NCBI RefSeq assembly: GCF_009903625.1
Contig: NZ_CP047569.1
Span: 962,501-1,026,500 of the forward strand
Direction: 5' to 3'
Length of the DNA stretch: 64,000 bases
Origin: Microbulbifer sp. ALW1
GTDB lineage: Bacteria > Pseudomonadota > Gammaproteobacteria > Pseudomonadales > Cellvibrionaceae
Under the pieces are notes generated by a model. That model was not told where the DNA came from, did no database searches, and saw only the letters and a list, made by a program, of their open reading frames with translations. The position numbers and the translations under genes were made by a program. Positions 17,154 to 26,547 of this stretch are shown in pieces. The stretch's first letter is position 1, and each line of letters opens with the position of its first letter.

Positions 17154-18248
17154 TCAGGCGGAGACCAGCTGTTGCAGTTGATTGTCCAGCAGCTGCTGCA
17201 ATTTCGGGTTCAGGCCCGTGACCTCGGAGCCCCAGCTGGTGGGGTGGCATTGGATTCTATCTTGCAGCGAGTCATCGTTTTCCAGTTGCGGGTGCAGGGT
17301 GAGACCGCGCGCTTGGCTCAATAGCTGCTCGCCACTGAAGTCAAAATGTTCGGGCTTGGTCGGCAGCACCGCCAGTGCCAGCTGCAGGCCGGTGGCGCGG
17401 CTGGACTGTTGCAGTCCTCGTAGCAGCAGGCCGGCACAGACGGCGCGGAAGGCGGCGTCGTCGCCGGCAAAGCCCAGTCCCACGGCGGGCCCTGCGCTGG
17501 GCAGAGGACGGGCGTCGTAGATACGCGTCAGCAGTTGCAGCCGCTGCTCCAGTTCTCCCTGTAAATTCTCAAGCGCACTACGTGACAGCTGATTGCCCAG
17601 CTGTGCCCAGTTCAGCGGGCGTAGATAGAGGCCTGCGCTCACTTCCGGCGGCGGCTTGGGCACGGCTTTGGGAACCATCAGGGGTTTGCGTTTCTGTGGT
17701 GTTCCACTGTTCAGCTGGGAAACCGCCAGGGCGCAGGCGGCGCTAAACGGCAGCGCGAAAATCAGGCACAGCAGCAGGCTGGCCCAGGGGTATGCAACCG
17801 ATGCCGCTGGCTGGATGTTCAGCGCCACACTGCCTGCGAGGCTGTCGTGTAATACCACCGGCTCGGTGATCATCTCCCCGCGATCCCGCTCGCCCGCCTG
17901 TGCCAGGGGGCTGGAGTCCACATCCTGAATGGTCACCCCGTGCACCGACGGTAGGGCCAGTGCCTGCTGTGCCAGCATCTGCAGGCTGATGCGATCGCCC
18001 GCCACAATCTGCTCCAGGCTCTGGCTGGCCAGCAACTTCGCAGCTGCCGTCGCGCTAGCGCGCTCGCGGGCCTGGACGATGGACTTTTGCTGGCCATAGG
18101 CATGGCCCAGGGTCGCCAGGCAGAAGCCGGCAAGGGTAATCCAGATGGCGGCGGCGAGCAGCTGGCGCTGCCGGGCCTGACTCAGGCCGTGTAGCCACTG
18201 GGGCAGGTTGCTGAGCTGGTCGGACAGACTGGTGAAGAGCTTATTCAT
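17154..18248 (-). CDS. AhpA/YtjB (Smp)-like membrane protein
   Basis: 364 residues. One membrane segment lies near the N-terminus (about 31-50, LLAAAIWITLAGFCLATLGHAY) and a second at about 155-180. Between them is a periplasmic domain of about 100 residues, and a cytoplasmic part follows. This layout and the divergent position next to serB match YtjB/Smp of E. coli, which also neighbours serB. Function of the family is poorly known. The start lacks a strong ribosome site. Confidence 0.7.
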   Translation of the reverse strand: MNKLFTSLSDQLSNLPQWLHGLSQARQRQLLAAAIWITLAGFCLATLGHAYGQQKSIVQARERASATAAAKLLASQSLEQIVAGDRISLQMLAQQALALPSVHGVTIQDVDSSPLAQAGERDRGEMITEPVVLHDSLAGSVALNIQPAASVAYPWASLLLCLIFALPFSAACALAVSQLNSGTPQKRKPLMVPKAVPKPPPEVSAGLYLRPLNWAQLGNQLSRSALENLQGELEQRLQLLTRIYDARPLPSAGPAVGLGFAGDDAAFRAVCAGLLLRGLQQSSRATGLQLALAVLPTKPEHFDFSGEQLLSQARGLTLHPQLENDDSLQDRIQCHPTSWGSEVTGLNPKLQQLLDNQLQQLVSA

Positions 18249-18413
18249 CTTGTTATTGGCGTGAGGGCAGAACAGCCTGTGATTTTATCCCAGTTCTTCA
18301 GGGAAAAAAGGCGCCGGGCTATAATGCGCGTCCAAATTCGGGCCCCGGTGATTTTTTCGCCCGTTGGCCTGTTTATCGAAAATCCTGCAAGTGTCAGCTA
18401 TCAAGGGTCAGCC

Positions 18414-19430
18414 ATGGACGCAAATGCTCTCTCCCCCGAATTTTCCGCCCTGGCCAGCCTGTGCCAGCAGAGTTTTTCTCTGTCTGTTGCCGGCGATACC
18501 CCGTCTGCGGTGACCGCGCCCTGGTGCCTGACGGTACTGGCACCGGAAGTCGAAGCCGCGCAACTGGAAAAGCTCGCGGTATTTCTGCGCGAGTGCCAGT
18601 GGCAGCCGGTGACTGTGGATATCCTGGCTGGCCGTGCGGACTGCCGGGTGCTGCGCCTGCAGCTGGAAGGGGATATCGCGTTTGCTGCGGCTCGTCTGGC
18701 GCTGCTTGAGCTCGGGCAGGAACTGGGGCTGGAGCTGGTATTGCAGGCGGGCGATACCCAGCGCGCGCCGAAGCTCGCCTGTTTCGATATGGACTCCACC
18801 CTGATTCAGGCGGAAGTCATTGACGAACTGGCGAAAATCGCCGGCGTTGGCGACCAGGTTGCGGAAATCACCCTGTCTGCCATGCGCGGTGAGCTGGACT
18901 TCCAGCAGAGCTTCCGCAAGCGCATGAGCCTGCTCAAAGGTTTTACCGAGGCGAGCCTCGCAGAAATCGCCCCACGGATTCCGCTGATGCCCGGCGCCCA
19001 GCGCCTGCTGCTGGCTCTGCGCGCGCTGGGCTGCAAAACCGCGATTCTCTCCGGCGGTTTCACCTACTTCGCCCATTACCTGCAGGACAATCACCTGGCG
19101 GTGGATTTCGTGCACGCCAACCAGCTGGAATTTAACGGTGGCGCCCTGACCGGCGGTGTCATCGACCCGATTGTGGATGGCGCGCGCAAGGCGCTGCTGT
19201 TGCAGGAGATCGCGGCTGAACTGGCGCTGCCGCTGGATCAGGTCATTGCCGTGGGTGACGGCGCCAACGACCTGCCCATGCTGTCTCTGGGTGCCCTGGG
19301 GATTGCCTTCCACGCCAAGCCCAAGGTGCGCGCCGAGGCGCCACAGGCGATTGATGGTTTCGGGCTGGATGCTGCGCTGTACCTGTTCGGTCTGAACGAT
19401 CGCCAGATAGCGCAATTACTCGGGGAATGA
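18414..19430 (+). CDS. serB: phosphoserine phosphatase
   Basis: 338 residues from the ATG at 18414 (AGGGTC upstream); the frame is open further upstream but without a ribosome site. An N-terminal ACT-like part (about 30-115) precedes the HAD phosphatase core with FDMDSTLIQAEVIDELA (nucleophile D125, acid D127), the SGGFTYFA motif and GDGANDLPML. It removes phosphate from O-phosphoserine, the last step of serine synthesis. Length and order fit gammaproteobacterial SerB. The gene diverges from the Smp-like gene. Confidence 0.95.
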   Translation: MDANALSPEFSALASLCQQSFSLSVAGDTPSAVTAPWCLTVLAPEVEAAQLEKLAVFLRECQWQPVTVDILAGRADCRVLRLQLEGDIAFAAARLALLELGQELGLELVLQAGDTQRAPKLACFDMDSTLIQAEVIDELAKIAGVGDQVAEITLSAMRGELDFQQSFRKRMSLLKGFTEASLAEIAPRIPLMPGAQRLLLALRALGCKTAILSGGFTYFAHYLQDNHLAVDFVHANQLEFNGGALTGGVIDPIVDGARKALLLQEIAAELALPLDQVIAVGDGANDLPMLSLGALGIAFHAKPKVRAEAPQAIDGFGLDAALYLFGLNDRQIAQLLGE

Positions 19431-19461
19431 GCCCATTGTTTGGGGAGCTTGCGGGCGGGGA

Positions 19462-19629
19462 TCAGTAGTTGATAAGCAAGCTCAGGGCCGGCGAAAAATC
19501 ACCGCCAATCTGGGCAAAGGGGATTGGCGGTGTATTGTCGCGTCCCTCGCGATAACAGACCTGACGATCGCAGGCGGCGGCGGCCACCGCCAGAATGATG
19601 ACCAGTCCTGTCACGATGAATTTACGCAT
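19462..19629 (-). CDS. 55-residue lipoprotein-like small protein
   Basis: A short frame: MRKFIVTGLVIILAVAAAAC, then DRQVCYREGRDNTPPIPFAQ and a short tail. The hydrophobic signal ends in Cys20, a plausible though weak lipobox, and an AGGGAA motif precedes the ATG. The coding region contains the perfect 11-bp inverted repeat CACCGCCAATC/GATTGGCGGTG (19500-19532), which might instead be a 3' hairpin for serB. No family recognised; it may be a small entericidin-like or unknown lipoprotein. Confidence 0.5.
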   Translation of the reverse strand: MRKFIVTGLVIILAVAAAACDRQVCYREGRDNTPPIPFAQIGGDFSPALSLLINY

Positions 19630-19793
19630 GAGGTTCCCTGCTGTGCGTTGTGTCTTCCAGTGTTTCCTTGGCTTCTGCTGGTTAGACGAGCGGCAGCGCT
19701 AAAAAGTTGCGGTGAGGCGGGAGAGATTAAGAGAAAGGCGCCGGTATGCCTAGACCGGCGCAAAATCAGCCGCCAATTAATTCATCTTTACCA

Positions 19794-22700
19794 TCAGTCG
19801 ACCTTTTCCATCGGATGCTGCTCCTCCAGTTCACTCACCTCCCGTGCAACCTGCCCCGGGGAGCCGGTGCGGCGCGCGAGCACATCGTAGGCCACCGGTA
19901 CTATGTAAACGGTAAACAGCGTGGCGGCCAACACTCCGAACAGCACCACGGTACCGATCACCGCACGGGTTTCCGAGCCCGCGCCCGAGGACAGCAGCAA
20001 CGGCAGTGAACCCGCGGCGGTGGTGATGCCGGTCATCAGGATCGGGCGCAGGCGGGTTTCCGCCGCCTGGCGCAAGGCCTGGCCAAATGCCATACCGCGA
20101 TCGCGCAACTGGTTGGCAAACTCCACGATCAGAATGCCGTTCTTCGCCGCCAGCCCCACCAGCATGATCAGTCCCACCTGGCTGTAGATGTTCAGCGACT
20201 GATTGGTAAGCAGCAGACCCAACAAAGCGCCGGCCATCGCCAGTGGTACGGTGAACATGATCACCAGTGGGTGCACGAAGCTTTCGAACTGGGCGGCGAG
20301 TACCAGGAACACCACCAGCGCGCCCAGCAGTATCGCGAACAGGATGGTGTTGCCGGAGTCCTCCAGGCTTTTCGACTGTCCCTTGTAGTCGATGACCGGA
20401 GTGCCCTCGAGGTTGTTATCCACCAGTTGGTTCAGATATTCCAGTGCCTCGCCGAGTACCAGTCCGTCCGCCAGGTTAGCGTCGAGGGTAATGGAGCGCA
20501 CCCGGTTGTAGCGCTGCAGTTGCGGTGAGCCCGCGTACTCGGTGACTTCCACCAGGCTCTGCAAAGGAATCAGGGCGCCGGTAGTGGTGGAGCGCACATA
20601 GAGGTTCTCGAGGCTGTCTGGAGTGCGCTGCATATCGCGCTCCCCCTCGAGAATCACATCGTACTCCTCGCCGTTGTTGATAAAGGTGGTGGCGCGCAAC
20701 GAACCGAACATGGTCTGCAGGGTGGTGCCCACATCGCTCACCTGTACCCCGAGGTCTGCGGCGCGCTCGTAATCCACGTTGATGCGCAGCTGCGGTTGGG
20801 TCTCCTTGTAATCCCAGTCGACGCCGAGCAGCCCCGGGTTGGACTGGTCGATGGCCCGGTTCAGCTGGTCCCGCCATTCGGTGAGCTGTTCGTAGCTACT
20901 GCCGCCGAGCACAAACTGTACCGGCTTGCCGAGACCGCCACCAAAGCCCTGGCGCATCACCGGGAAGGCGCGCACCCCGCTCAGGTCGCTCACCGCCGCA
21001 CGTACCTGATTCATCAGCTCGAACCCGGAGGGGCGCTCGCCCCAGGGGGCCAGGGTGAAGATCACCATGCCGGTGTTGAAGGTGGCGGAGGTGCCGAAGG
21101 AGCGCGGCGAGCGCACCAGCAGGCGGTTCACATAACCCTTTTCCACCAGCGGCATCAGCCGCTCCTCGATGGTGTCCATATATTCCTGCATGTACTGGTA
21201 GCTGGCCCCTTCGGGACCGTTCACCAGTAGGAAGAAGGAGCCGCGATCTTCCCGCGGTGCGTATTCGGTGGGGATCAGGCGGAAGGACAGCGCGGCAAAG
21301 GCCATCACCGCCACAAACACACCGCCGGCGACCCAGTGATGGCGCAGGATAAAATCGAGTCCGCCCCGGTAACGGCGCTGAATGCGGGTCAGCGCAGTGT
21401 CCATAAAGCGGGTGGCCGCATTGTGTTCATCGTTGGGACGAATCAGCTTGGCCGCCAGCATCGGCGACAGGGTCAGCGCGGTGATGGAGGAGAAGATCAC
21501 CGCCGCGGACATGGTCAGCGCGAATTCGGAAAACAGTCGGCCGATATCCCCTTCGAGAAAGGTGATTGGCACGAATACCGCCACCAGCACCAGGGTAGTG
21601 GCCACCACTGCGAAGCCCACTTCGCGGGTGCCGCGGTAAGCCGCCAGCAGCGGCGGTTCGCCGTATTCATCCATGCGCCGGAAAATGTTTTCCAGCACCA
21701 CGATGGCATCGTCCACTACCAGGCCGATGGCCAGCACCAGTGCCAGCAGCGTCAACAGATTGATGCTGAAACCGAAGGCATAGAGCAGGATGGACGTGGC
21801 CACCAGGGACACCGGTACCGTTACCGCCGGTACCAGGGTTGCGCGCCAGTTGCCGAGGAACAGGTAGATCACCAGGGTAACCAGGATCACCGCGATCACC
21901 AGGGTGGTATATACCTCCTTGATCGCCTCGGACACAAACACCGAGGCATCGTAGCTCTGGCTCAGGCGCATGCCGTCCGGCAGTGTCTTGTTGACCTTGT
22001 CCATTTCCGCCTTGGCCGCTTCCGCTACCGCCACGATATTGCCGGTGGACTGGCGGGTGATGCCGATGCCCACCATGGGTTCGCCGTTACCGCGGAAGGT
22101 GGAGCGATCTTCCGCCGAGCCCAGTTCCACCCGCGCCACATCGCCGAGACGTACCACGTGGCCACTGTCACCGGTGGCAACCGCCAGCCGTGCGAAGTCC
22201 TCGGCGCTCTGGAACTGGCGCTGCAGGCGCAGGGTGAACTGCAGATCGCTGGATTCCAGGTATCCCGCCGGCAGCTCGCGGTTCTCGGCGCGCAGTGCCC
22301 GTTCAATGTCCGCGCTGGTGACGTTGTGTGCGGTCATGGCGCCGCGGTCCAGCCAGACGCGCATGGCAAAGTCTTTGGCCCCGCCCACGCGCACCCGGGC
22401 CACGCCGTCCAGCACCGAGAAGCGGTCCACCAGATAGCGGTTGGCGTAGTCGGTCAGTTCCGGCACGCTCAGGCGATCTGAGGTGAGATTGAGCCAGATG
22501 ACCACGTCGTCGCTGCTATCGACCTTTTCGATCTCGGGGGGATCCGCTTCCACCGGCAGGTTGTTCAGCACCCCGGAGACACGGTCGCGAATATCGTTGG
22601 CAGCGCCGTCGACGTCGCGGTTGATATTGAACTCGATGGAAATACGCGAGCGCCCGTCGGAGCTCGAGGAGGTGACGGTCTTGATACCCTCGATGCCGGC

Positions 22701-22913
22701 GATGCGGTCCTCGATCTGGCGGGTAATGCGGGTCTCCACGATATCCGCGGAAGCACCCGGGTAATTGGTGGTAATGGAGACGATGGGCGGATCGATATCC
22801 GGGTATTCCCGCAAGGCCAGGCGATCGAAGCTGATCAAGCCGAACACCACCAGCAGCAGGGAAAGGACCAGCGCAAATACCGGGCGTTTGACCGCCGTAT
22901 CACTGATGATCAT
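19794..22913 (-). CDS. RND efflux pump inner-membrane transporter (AcrB/MexB-type)
   Basis: 1039 residues, the usual length for a hydrophobe/amphiphile RND transporter. The N-terminus (MIISDTAVKRPVFALVLSLLLVVFG) is the first membrane helix; large periplasmic loops follow at about 35-330 and 555-860, with helices 2-6 and 8-12. Helix 4 contains GLVVDDAIVVLENIFR with the paired Asp residues of the proton relay. It takes up drugs or detergents from the periplasm and inner membrane and exports them through an outer-membrane channel. The ATG overlaps the adaptor stop (ATGA). No outer-membrane channel gene is in the window. Substrate unknown. Confidence 0.93.
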   Translation of the reverse strand: MIISDTAVKRPVFALVLSLLLVVFGLISFDRLALREYPDIDPPIVSITTNYPGASADIVETRITRQIEDRIAGIEGIKTVTSSSSDGRSRISIEFNINRDVDGAANDIRDRVSGVLNNLPVEADPPEIEKVDSSDDVVIWLNLTSDRLSVPELTDYANRYLVDRFSVLDGVARVRVGGAKDFAMRVWLDRGAMTAHNVTSADIERALRAENRELPAGYLESSDLQFTLRLQRQFQSAEDFARLAVATGDSGHVVRLGDVARVELGSAEDRSTFRGNGEPMVGIGITRQSTGNIVAVAEAAKAEMDKVNKTLPDGMRLSQSYDASVFVSEAIKEVYTTLVIAVILVTLVIYLFLGNWRATLVPAVTVPVSLVATSILLYAFGFSINLLTLLALVLAIGLVVDDAIVVLENIFRRMDEYGEPPLLAAYRGTREVGFAVVATTLVLVAVFVPITFLEGDIGRLFSEFALTMSAAVIFSSITALTLSPMLAAKLIRPNDEHNAATRFMDTALTRIQRRYRGGLDFILRHHWVAGGVFVAVMAFAALSFRLIPTEYAPREDRGSFFLLVNGPEGASYQYMQEYMDTIEERLMPLVEKGYVNRLLVRSPRSFGTSATFNTGMVIFTLAPWGERPSGFELMNQVRAAVSDLSGVRAFPVMRQGFGGGLGKPVQFVLGGSSYEQLTEWRDQLNRAIDQSNPGLLGVDWDYKETQPQLRINVDYERAADLGVQVSDVGTTLQTMFGSLRATTFINNGEEYDVILEGERDMQRTPDSLENLYVRSTTTGALIPLQSLVEVTEYAGSPQLQRYNRVRSITLDANLADGLVLGEALEYLNQLVDNNLEGTPVIDYKGQSKSLEDSGNTILFAILLGALVVFLVLAAQFESFVHPLVIMFTVPLAMAGALLGLLLTNQSLNIYSQVGLIMLVGLAAKNGILIVEFANQLRDRGMAFGQALRQAAETRLRPILMTGITTAAGSLPLLLSSGAGSETRAVIGTVVLFGVLAATLFTVYIVPVAYDVLARRTGSPGQVAREVSELEEQHPMEKVD

Positions 22914-23989
22914 TGGCTGGCCGCTCCGTTATCCGCTTGCACGGACACTTCCTGGCCGTCGCGAATATGCAGCGTGCCGCGGGTCACTACCTGATCGCCC
23001 TGGGCGAGTCCCGAGAGCACTTCCACCTTGCCCTGGTAGCGGTGTCCTATCTCCACTTCGCGGCGCTGTACTATGTGCCCGCCCTCGGTTTGCTTCACCA
23101 CAAACACAGACTGGTCGCCGGCCAGCGGTACCAGTGCGGCTTCGGGAATGGTCAGTGCTTGCCGTGGATTACTGATGATCCTCACCCGCAGCAGCATGCC
23201 CGGCTTGAGTTCACCCCGGGGGTTATCCAGGCGGGCGCGCACCGTAAAGGCGCGGGTTTGCGGGTCGACCCGCGCTTCCACAATCATCACCTCGCCGTTG
23301 AACACCCGCTTGGGGTGGGCCTGGCTGACGGCTTCGATTTTCATGCCGCCGGAGATGGCGGACAGCTGCCGTTCGGGCACGGTGAAATCCAGCTTCAGGC
23401 GATCGATTTCCTGGATGGTGGTAATTTCGGTGGTGGGCGTGGCGAGGCTGCCGACGCTGATATTGCGCAGCCCCAGCTGGCCATCAAAAGGCGCGCGGAT
23501 AATACGGTCGTCGATGCGCGCCTGCAGGCCGTCGATCAGTGCGCGGGTCTCCGCCACCTGGGTTTCCACCGCTTCCAGCTGCTCGCGGGTACTGAGGTTT
23601 TTGTTTACCAGTCCGCGCAGGCGCTTTTCATCCCGTTCAAAGCGCTGCAGGGTGGCGCGGGCGCCGGCCAACTCTGCCAGTTCCTCACCGTGGCTCAGTT
23701 CCACCAGTACGTCGCCGGCCTTGACCCGCTGCCCGCTTTCAAAGTTGATGCGGCTGATGTGCTCGGTAACCCCTGCGCGCAGGGACACAAACTCCCACGC
23801 CTTGGCGGTGCCCAGCGCTTCCACCGGATTGGAAATTGGCTCCAGCTCCACGGGTGCCGCGCGCACCGGTACCGGCGCGCTGTTCGGGGCCTGGGCATGT
23901 AACGAGGTGGCAGTGGTGGAAGCGAGGAACAGGGCACAGCTTGCGCCAAGGATTCGGGCTGCAGGTCCGAATACTGAAATCATTTTCAT
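22910..23989 (-). CDS. RND efflux periplasmic adaptor (membrane fusion protein)
   Basis: 359 residues from the ATG at 23989. An N-terminal signal (FGPAARILGASCALFLASTTATSLHAQ) precedes the split lipoyl/barrel-sandwich parts (INFESGQRVKAGDVLVEL ... IRAPFDGQLGLRNISVGSLA). A helical hairpin with Gln/Glu/Arg lies between them, then the beta-barrel and membrane-proximal domains. It bridges the inner-membrane pump and an outer-membrane channel. The frame is open for 46 residues further upstream, but that stretch is encoded by the 13-bp repeats at 24039-24090 and looks like promoter. The ribosome site is weak at either start. Confidence 0.9.
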   Translation of the reverse strand: MKMISVFGPAARILGASCALFLASTTATSLHAQAPNSAPVPVRAAPVELEPISNPVEALGTAKAWEFVSLRAGVTEHISRINFESGQRVKAGDVLVELSHGEELAELAGARATLQRFERDEKRLRGLVNKNLSTREQLEAVETQVAETRALIDGLQARIDDRIIRAPFDGQLGLRNISVGSLATPTTEITTIQEIDRLKLDFTVPERQLSAISGGMKIEAVSQAHPKRVFNGEVMIVEARVDPQTRAFTVRARLDNPRGELKPGMLLRVRIISNPRQALTIPEAALVPLAGDQSVFVVKQTEGGHIVQRREVEIGHRYQGKVEVLSGLAQGDQVVTRGTLHIRDGQEVSVQADNGAASQ

Positions 23990-24038
23990 GATGTAGGGAA
24001 ATACCTGATGGTGGAGCTTTATGGTGGTTCGAAGTCTT

Positions 24039-24090
24039 GGTGCGTAATTTTGATGCTTAATTTTGATGCTTAATTTTGGTGCGTAATTTG
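24039..24090. repeat. four tandem 13-bp repeats in the efflux promoter
   Basis: Units: GGTGCGTAATTTT, GATGCTTAATTTT, GATGCTTAATTTT, GGTGCGTAATTTG. They lie 50-101 nt upstream of the adaptor start, the region where a promoter and regulator sites are expected. The two outer units are alike and the two inner ones are identical. Confidence 0.8.
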
Positions 24091-24172
24091 GCGCATAGAC
24101 GCGAAAGTTTGGCAGCAACTGCAGCAACTTTCAGGCCAGTCCCAAAACCTCGAGAAACGGTCGTCGATCTTA

Positions 24173-24212
24173 CAAAAAAAAGCCTCCCACCGTGTAGACA
24201 GTGGGAGGCATT
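24173..24212 (-). terminator. terminator of the aminopeptidase gene
   Basis: A 9-bp stem GCCTCCCAC/GTGGGAGGC (24182-24209) is followed on the minus strand by T8. It lies about 110 nt after the stop of the M1 peptidase gene and separates it from the efflux operon. Confidence 0.87.
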
Positions 24213-24321
24213 TCGATGAGCGGCATTTCTACCGCGATCAACCGGTCTGCTGCGATTGCCCGGCCTCAGCTCAGGTATTGGCAGGGGTAGCGCCAGGGCG
24301 TCGAGCAAAGGCCCGAGGCGA

Positions 24322-26310
24322 TCAGTCGCCGTAGATGATCTTGCTGTTCACCTTCACGGTCAGTGGGTGGTAGCCCGGCTTGGCCTTCTCGAAGATGCGC
24401 TTGGCTTCGTCGGTCTTGCCGTTTTCCACCATGTTGCGGTACAGCGGGCGCAGGAACTTGTTGCGACCGATGCTTACCAGGAAGTCTTCCAGGCGCGCGT
24501 TAGCGGGCTGGTAATCGTTGCGCACGGCAATCATCAGCCAGCTGAAGGCGATCTCGTTGTTTTTGGAATCAGTGAGTTTGAAGGTGCTATCCAGTTCCTT
24601 CAGTTGCTCCTCACTGAGTTTTTCCGGCATGCCGTCGAGGAAGTACTTCCACTGGTGGAAGGTCCAGTCACTGGTGTCGATATCGCCGGCCTTGATCTCG
24701 CCGTTCAGCCACTGCTCGCGAACCGGATCCAGTTTGGTGAAGGCATCGGACTGCGGGTGCGGTGCGCCTTCGGGGATACCGGGCTCAAAAATCCACTGCT
24801 GAATGCGCGCGCGGTCGAGTTTGTCCGGGTACTGCTTCAGCAGGGTTTGGTCCAGATATTTCACAAAGTCTTCGGTGGTGATGCTCTGGAAGGCGAAGTG
24901 GTTGAAGTACTCCATCAGGAATTTGTCGAAGTTTTCGCGGCCCACTTTCTGTTCCAGCTCGTACAGGAACAGCGAACCTTTCTCGTAAGGGATATTGGAG
25001 AAGACTTCATCGGGATCGCGGCCGCGCAGGTCGATAGCCATGATCTCGTCTTTGTCTTCGCGATCATCCAGGTCGGCCTTGAGGTCGTCGTAGCCCAGTG
25101 CCATTTCCATCTGGTAGCGCTGGTCGCCGTAAATGAACTGCATGATGCGGTTGGTGAGGTAGGTGGTGAAACCTTCATTCAGCCACAGGTCGCGCCAGCT
25201 GGCGTTGGTGATCAGGTTGCCGGACCAGGAGTGCGCCAGCTCGTGGGCAATCAGTGCCACCAGGCTTTTATCACCGGCGATTACGGTGGGGGTGATAAAG
25301 GAGAGGCGCGGGTTTTCCATGCCGCCGAAGGGGAAGCTCGGGGGCAGGATCAGCAGGTCGTAGCGATCCCAGCGGTAGGGGCCGAAGTTTTCTTCGGTGG
25401 CTTCCAGCATGGATTCGGTGTCTTCAAACTCCTTGGCCGAGGCTTCCAGCAGTTCCGGCTCGGCGTAGACCCCGGTGCGCTCACCCATGGGTTTGAAGTC
25501 GAGGTTGCCGATGCCGATGGCGATCAGGTAGGAGGGAATGGCCTGGGGCATTTCGAACTCGAATACACCGTCCATTTCCGCATTCGGATCGTTGTTGGCA
25601 CTCATCACCGCGCGCAACTCCTTGGGAGTGCGGATGGTGGCCTTGTAGGTCATGCGCACCTTGGGTGAATCCTGCAGCGGGATAAAGCTGCGCGCGTGGA
25701 TGGCCTGGGCCTGGGTGAACAGGAAGGGGTGTTTTTTACCCGCGGTCTGCTGCGGCTCCAGCCACTGCACGCCGGAGGCGCCGGGAGAAGTCTGGTACTG
25801 GATGGCGACACGGTTGGCGCCCTTGGGCAGGTTGATTTTCAGCGGGGTACCCAGGTGCGGGTCTTTTTTGCCCATGCTGAATTTCACGTCCTGCAGACCA
25901 TCGCCGATACCGGCGCGCACAGCGGTCACGTCGATCTCGCGGGTGTCCAGAATCAGCGGTGGGTTTTTGGTGGTGAGCCGCTTGATATCGAGTACGGCCT
26001 CACCTTTGAGAATCTTGTTGTCGAAATCCGCGGAGAGGTCGAGGTCGAGGTGTTTGACGACATAGTCGTTGGTGTTGGCGAAGGAGTGGTAGTCGACGCC
26101 GGATTCCGGCTGGGCCTTGTCCGCCAGCGGTGCGTCTTTTTCGAGGTTTTCCGGCGTGTATTCGGTGGCGCTCTGCGGGATATCTGCAGTGCCTTTGTCG
26201 CCTGCCGGGGCTTCATCTTTACTGCAGGCGCTCAGCGTTATGAGGCTGCAGGCGAGCAGTCCGGTGCCGATCAGGCGGCCGAGGCTGGCGTTAAACAATT
26301 GGGGCAGCAT
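24322..26310 (-). CDS. M1-family zinc aminopeptidase, lipoprotein (LTA4-hydrolase-like)
   Basis: 662 residues from the ATG at 26310, preceded by GGAG. Lipobox LSAC follows the signal, so the enzyme is likely tethered in the periplasm or outer membrane. The M1 exopeptidase motif GGMEN occurs (FPFGGMENPR), and the zinc site is H356-E-L-A-H360 with E379 in NEGF. A C-terminal helical domain follows, as in leukotriene-A4-hydrolase-type aminopeptidases. It removes N-terminal residues from peptides. Single gene with its own terminator. Confidence 0.93.
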   Translation of the reverse strand: MLPQLFNASLGRLIGTGLLACSLITLSACSKDEAPAGDKGTADIPQSATEYTPENLEKDAPLADKAQPESGVDYHSFANTNDYVVKHLDLDLSADFDNKILKGEAVLDIKRLTTKNPPLILDTREIDVTAVRAGIGDGLQDVKFSMGKKDPHLGTPLKINLPKGANRVAIQYQTSPGASGVQWLEPQQTAGKKHPFLFTQAQAIHARSFIPLQDSPKVRMTYKATIRTPKELRAVMSANNDPNAEMDGVFEFEMPQAIPSYLIAIGIGNLDFKPMGERTGVYAEPELLEASAKEFEDTESMLEATEENFGPYRWDRYDLLILPPSFPFGGMENPRLSFITPTVIAGDKSLVALIAHELAHSWSGNLITNASWRDLWLNEGFTTYLTNRIMQFIYGDQRYQMEMALGYDDLKADLDDREDKDEIMAIDLRGRDPDEVFSNIPYEKGSLFLYELEQKVGRENFDKFLMEYFNHFAFQSITTEDFVKYLDQTLLKQYPDKLDRARIQQWIFEPGIPEGAPHPQSDAFTKLDPVREQWLNGEIKAGDIDTSDWTFHQWKYFLDGMPEKLSEEQLKELDSTFKLTDSKNNEIAFSWLMIAVRNDYQPANARLEDFLVSIGRNKFLRPLYRNMVENGKTDEAKRIFEKAKPGYHPLTVKVNSKIIYGD

Positions 26311-26510
26311 GTAATGGCTCCGTGATTGTTGTTGTGCTTTTGATAGGGGGAATTGGATAAATTCGTCGCGGCACAGAATACCCAATAGCAGTAGCCTCAG
26401 AAAGGGCGCATTCGATTTTACTTAGGGTTAGACAACAAAGAGTGAAGTGTCAATGTTTCAGGGGGCGCTTGCGGGTCGCGAGATGTGGGATACAGGGGGC
26501 GGGGCAAGCC

Positions 26511-26537
26511 AAGCCCCGAATGCGTGATCCGGGGCTT
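26511..26537. other. hairpin after the TSP3 lipoprotein gene
   Basis: AAGCCCCG/CGGGGCTT with a 10-nt loop lies just past the lipoprotein stop codon. No T tract follows on the minus strand, so it is a weak or Rho-assisted terminator, or an RNA 3'-end stabiliser. The rest of 26311-26547 is the promoter region of the aminopeptidase. Confidence 0.5.
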
Positions 26538-26547
26538 GTTTAAGTCG

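Noticed and set aside
21336..22481. A 381-codon frame antisense to the RND transporter
   Set aside because: It lies wholly inside a conserved pump gene and is rich in His/Gln/Arg, as expected for a shadow frame.
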